Assembly (NCBI GenBank): GCA_022575985.1
Contig: JAKSXM010000272.1
Location: 7,378,001-7,442,000 of the forward strand
From: Anagrus nilaparvatae
Taxonomy: Eukaryota > Arthropoda > Insecta > Hymenoptera > Mymaridae
Reading direction: 5' to 3'
Length of the DNA stretch: 64,000 nucleotides
The translations under genes and the position numbers were made by a program. The notes under the pieces are model-generated. The model saw nothing but the letters and a program-made list of their open reading frames with translations, was not told the origin of the DNA and made no database searches. Positions 61,673 through 64,000 of the stretch are shown here, in pieces (position 1 is the stretch's first letter; each line of letters starts with the position of its first letter).

Positions 61673-61716
<44 letters not shown>
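61650..61716 (+). repeat. (CATA)n/(CA)n microsatellite
   Basis: About ten CATA units followed by about a dozen CA units, placed between a CACCGGTTACA motif and an AAAAACCGGTTTTTTAGC motif of the composite-repeat cargo. Confidence 0.95.
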
Positions 61717-61719
<3 letters not shown>

Positions 61720-62372
61720 TTTTTTAAAAACCGGTTTTTTAGCTTCCTGAGGTCTCAAAACGTGCTTATATGCTAAAATATCGAAAATCAAAATTTTACC
61801 TATCACAAAGGTTCCTCTATGAGGAACCAAAAAATTACCTAGAGCTTTTTTGGTAAAAAAATTTTAAAAAAAATTAGGTCTTAATTTCATAACGGTTGTG
61901 AAATATCGCCGGTCGCAATATTTTCAGATATTAGTACTTTCATGGAATTAAATGAGGTTTTACACTAAAAAAAAAAAAATATTGCAAGTTTTTTATTTTT
62001 TTTGTTTTCTTAATTTTGAGAAAAAATTTTTAAAAAAATTCGGTATCAGATCCAAAAAATGACTATAAACAAACTTTCTAAAATTAGTACTTTCATAGAA
62101 ATAAATTAGGTACTACGTCCAAAAAGAAAAAAAAAATTGTTGTTTTTTGTATTTTTTCGTGAAAAAAATTTTGGGAAAAAAATTTAAAAAAAATGAAGTA
62201 TCAGATTCGAGATATCGAGTAAAAACCATACTTTCAAATATAAGTACTTTCATGGAAATAAATGAGATCCAAATTAAAAAAAAAAAAAAAGTACCTAGAG
62301 CTTTTTTGGTGAAAAAATTTTTGAAAAAAAAATTAGGTCTTAACTCCATAATGTTTGTGAAATATCACCAAT

Positions 62373-62440
62373 TACATACATACACAACACACACACACAC
62401 ACACACATACACACACGCACATACACATTCACATACATAC
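62373..62440 (+). repeat. (CA)n/(CATA)n microsatellite
   Basis: Second microsatellite at the same place in a duplicated cargo end: CA units interrupted by CATA, CGCA and CATTCA variants. Confidence 0.9.
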
Positions 62441-63109
62441 TTTTTTAAAAACCGGTTTTTTAGCTTCCTAGGGTCTCAAAACGTGTTTATATGCCAAAAA
62501 ATCAAAAATCGAAATTTGACCTATCACAATGTTCCCTTTGAGGAACCAATATTTAACATAGAAAAGTATGTTTACTTCATTTTAACTAAAATTAAAAAAT
62601 TGGGACTCTAGGAGTTCTATCATTGTAGCACATTAAAATAATTATTTTTGGGCATCTGAATGGTATATAATAATCAATTTGTACTAAAAGTTATCAATAT
62701 TTACTATTATAACCTGTAGATAGATTAAAACTAGCCTAAGATGAAAAAAAAGTAATATAAAAAAATTTGAAAAAAAGCAAAATATAAAAACAGGTTTTCT
62801 AGTTTATAAATGTCAAAATATTGTTAAAAACCGATGCTAAATCCTTGTTTCTATTAGTTTTGAACTTGTTTTAATTTGCCAAAAACGAAAATCCCGAAAA
62901 ATACCGTAAACAACTCTTGAAATAAAAAATTTCAAAAATCGGGTAGCTCAGTTACGAAAAAAGGCAGTTTTTGACATAAAAGTGGAAAAATCTTTTTGGG
63001 ACCTATCGCCAATTTCTCGTTCACGATATTTTTCGGTTTTCTAAAAACACGGGTCTTATCGATGTGCCTTCAAATTTTTTTTTCTTCGGTTTTTAGATCA
63101 AGTTAAGTA

Positions 63110-64000
63110 ATATAAAAAAAAAAAAAAAATGCTTCATATTAACAAATTATATAAAATTTTCCAAAAATGTATACACAGATGTTACTATACTAATTAACAA
63201 TTTTAAAATTGTAAATAACAACCAGTGTCTATTGATATTAATGGAAATTTAGCTGAATTTAAACATAAATTCAAGACGTATCAAATTTCGAAAGTTTTAT
63301 CAGAAGAAAATTTAAACTTAATACTTTTTTATCGCAGTGATTATACTTTAATGAGCTTAAAAAAGAACCCTAGTAATCATAATCCTAGTATCATTATACA
63401 AATTTAGTTAAATTTTGCTCTGGGGTGATTTTATGGATTAATTCATTTTGGCCCTATTTATAGCCAGAATTATATTTTTAAGTAAAATTCGCTGTTAATT
63501 TATAATTCAACATCAGTTTTGCGCAAAAATTTAACCGCAGTCTCTAGAATAGGGGTGATCGGGGTAAAACAGCCGTATAAGGGTTATGCTTTAAAAGCAA
63601 AATTGTAAAGTCTAAAAACTAAGAAAAAAAAAATTTTATTTGCTTTTGGTCGTTAAGAATAATTATTTTCTAACTGACCTTGAAGGGTTGTTTTTTTCAA
63701 CATGTTTTACTAAAAACTCGATTCTTATAAAAATGACAAAATTAAGGTTTTCGGGGTCATAATCGCAAAATTCATGATCTACTTCATAATAAATCGACCT
63801 CAAAAACCTTAATTTAGTCACTTTTTATAAGAGTCGAGTAAGTTTTTTGTGAAATGTGTTGAGAAAACGCCAAAAACGGGTAAAAAATGGACGAATATGG
63901 TATACGGGATAACTTTTCGGGTTCCTAACCTCATAATTCATAATTAGCGACCACAAAAACATATTACTTGACATTTTAAATAATCAATATAGAAATTTTT
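63110..64000. other. edge region with partial foldback
   Basis: No gene. Inverted arms at about 63,698-63,770 and 63,795-63,862 (shared ACTCGATTCTTATAAAA and AAAATTAAGGTTTT) meet near 63,782. At 63,918-63,960 the phrase TTCCTAACCTC and AATTAGCGACC recall palindrome B and family F. The repeat may continue beyond the window. Confidence 0.55.

Larger units (their letters stand above)
59898..63109. mobile_element. composite repeat 2: TA-flanked inverted ends with satellite cargo
   Basis: Inverted ends of about 57 bp (59,898-59,955 and 63,052-63,109) share CTTAACTTGATCTAAAAACC, TTTGAAGGCACATCGATAAG in mirror order and differ by little more than A-run length. A TA lies just outside the CTTAAC tips on both sides. 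The cargo begins TACCCTGCCAACAAGCTGGC and GGTTCCTCAAACAATG (60,101) and ends at GAGGAACC motifs (61,829 and 62,547). It comprises at least eight ~155-bp units and two CA/CATA microsatellites. The cargo matches that of composite repeat 1, but the inverted ends do not. No coding capacity. Confidence 0.8.

Noticed and set aside
62147..62611. 154-codon frame containing a THTHTH tract
   Set aside because: It crosses a CA microsatellite and the composite-repeat cargo. No homologous protein is recognisable.
1..64000. Transposase, reverse transcriptase or viral reading frames
   Set aside because: None of the frames shows a DDE, RT, integrase or capsid signature. All mobile elements seen appear non-autonomous.

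Overview
The window is strongly AT-rich animal nuclear DNA carrying six intron-containing protein genes. An insect is the best fit, because one gene is an almost unchanged copy of insect lolal (Batman) with the same 127-residue length. A hemipteran is a guess from the extreme AT bias, 60-100-nt introns and many small non-autonomous repeats; no sequence here proves the order. I see no prokaryotic operon, CRISPR array, rRNA, or viral or transposase reading frame.

Layout. 1-27,100: no convincing protein gene; AT-rich spacer, tRNA-like fragments, MITEs, two large inverted repeats (13.76-16.14 kb and 16.51-17.65 kb) and a 3.3-kb composite repeat with a 25-bp minisatellite (21.6-24.9 kb). 27,110-55,330 is the gene block: RSPH9 (-), listerin LTN1 (-, 22 coding exons), mitoribosomal mS31/MRPS31 (+), SWT1 (-), lolal (+) and an ARRDC-type alpha-arrestin (-). 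55,331-64,000 is again gene-free and made of nested foldback elements, MITEs and a second 3.2-kb composite repeat. All exon joins were worked out by hand from GT/AG sites, reading phase and protein continuity; every coding exon sum is a multiple of three.

The genes do not form a pathway. Three deal with RNA or protein quality control or translation: LTN1 ubiquitinates stalled nascent chains on 60S subunits, SWT1 is a PIN-domain RNA endonuclease and mS31 is a mitoribosome protein. LTN1 and MRPS31 lie head to head over about 710 bp. RSPH9 is an axonemal radial-spoke protein, lolal a BTB chromatin factor and the arrestin a PPxY adaptor for Nedd4-type ligases.

I did not find a new biological system in the protein genes. 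The unusual content is in the repeats: satellite cargo shared by two different inverted-repeat hosts, a minisatellite that arose inside a MITE at the place of its palindrome, a near-perfect 2.4-kb palindrome, a 13-bp core shared by several foldback families, and a nested MITE whose empty site is visible elsewhere in the window.
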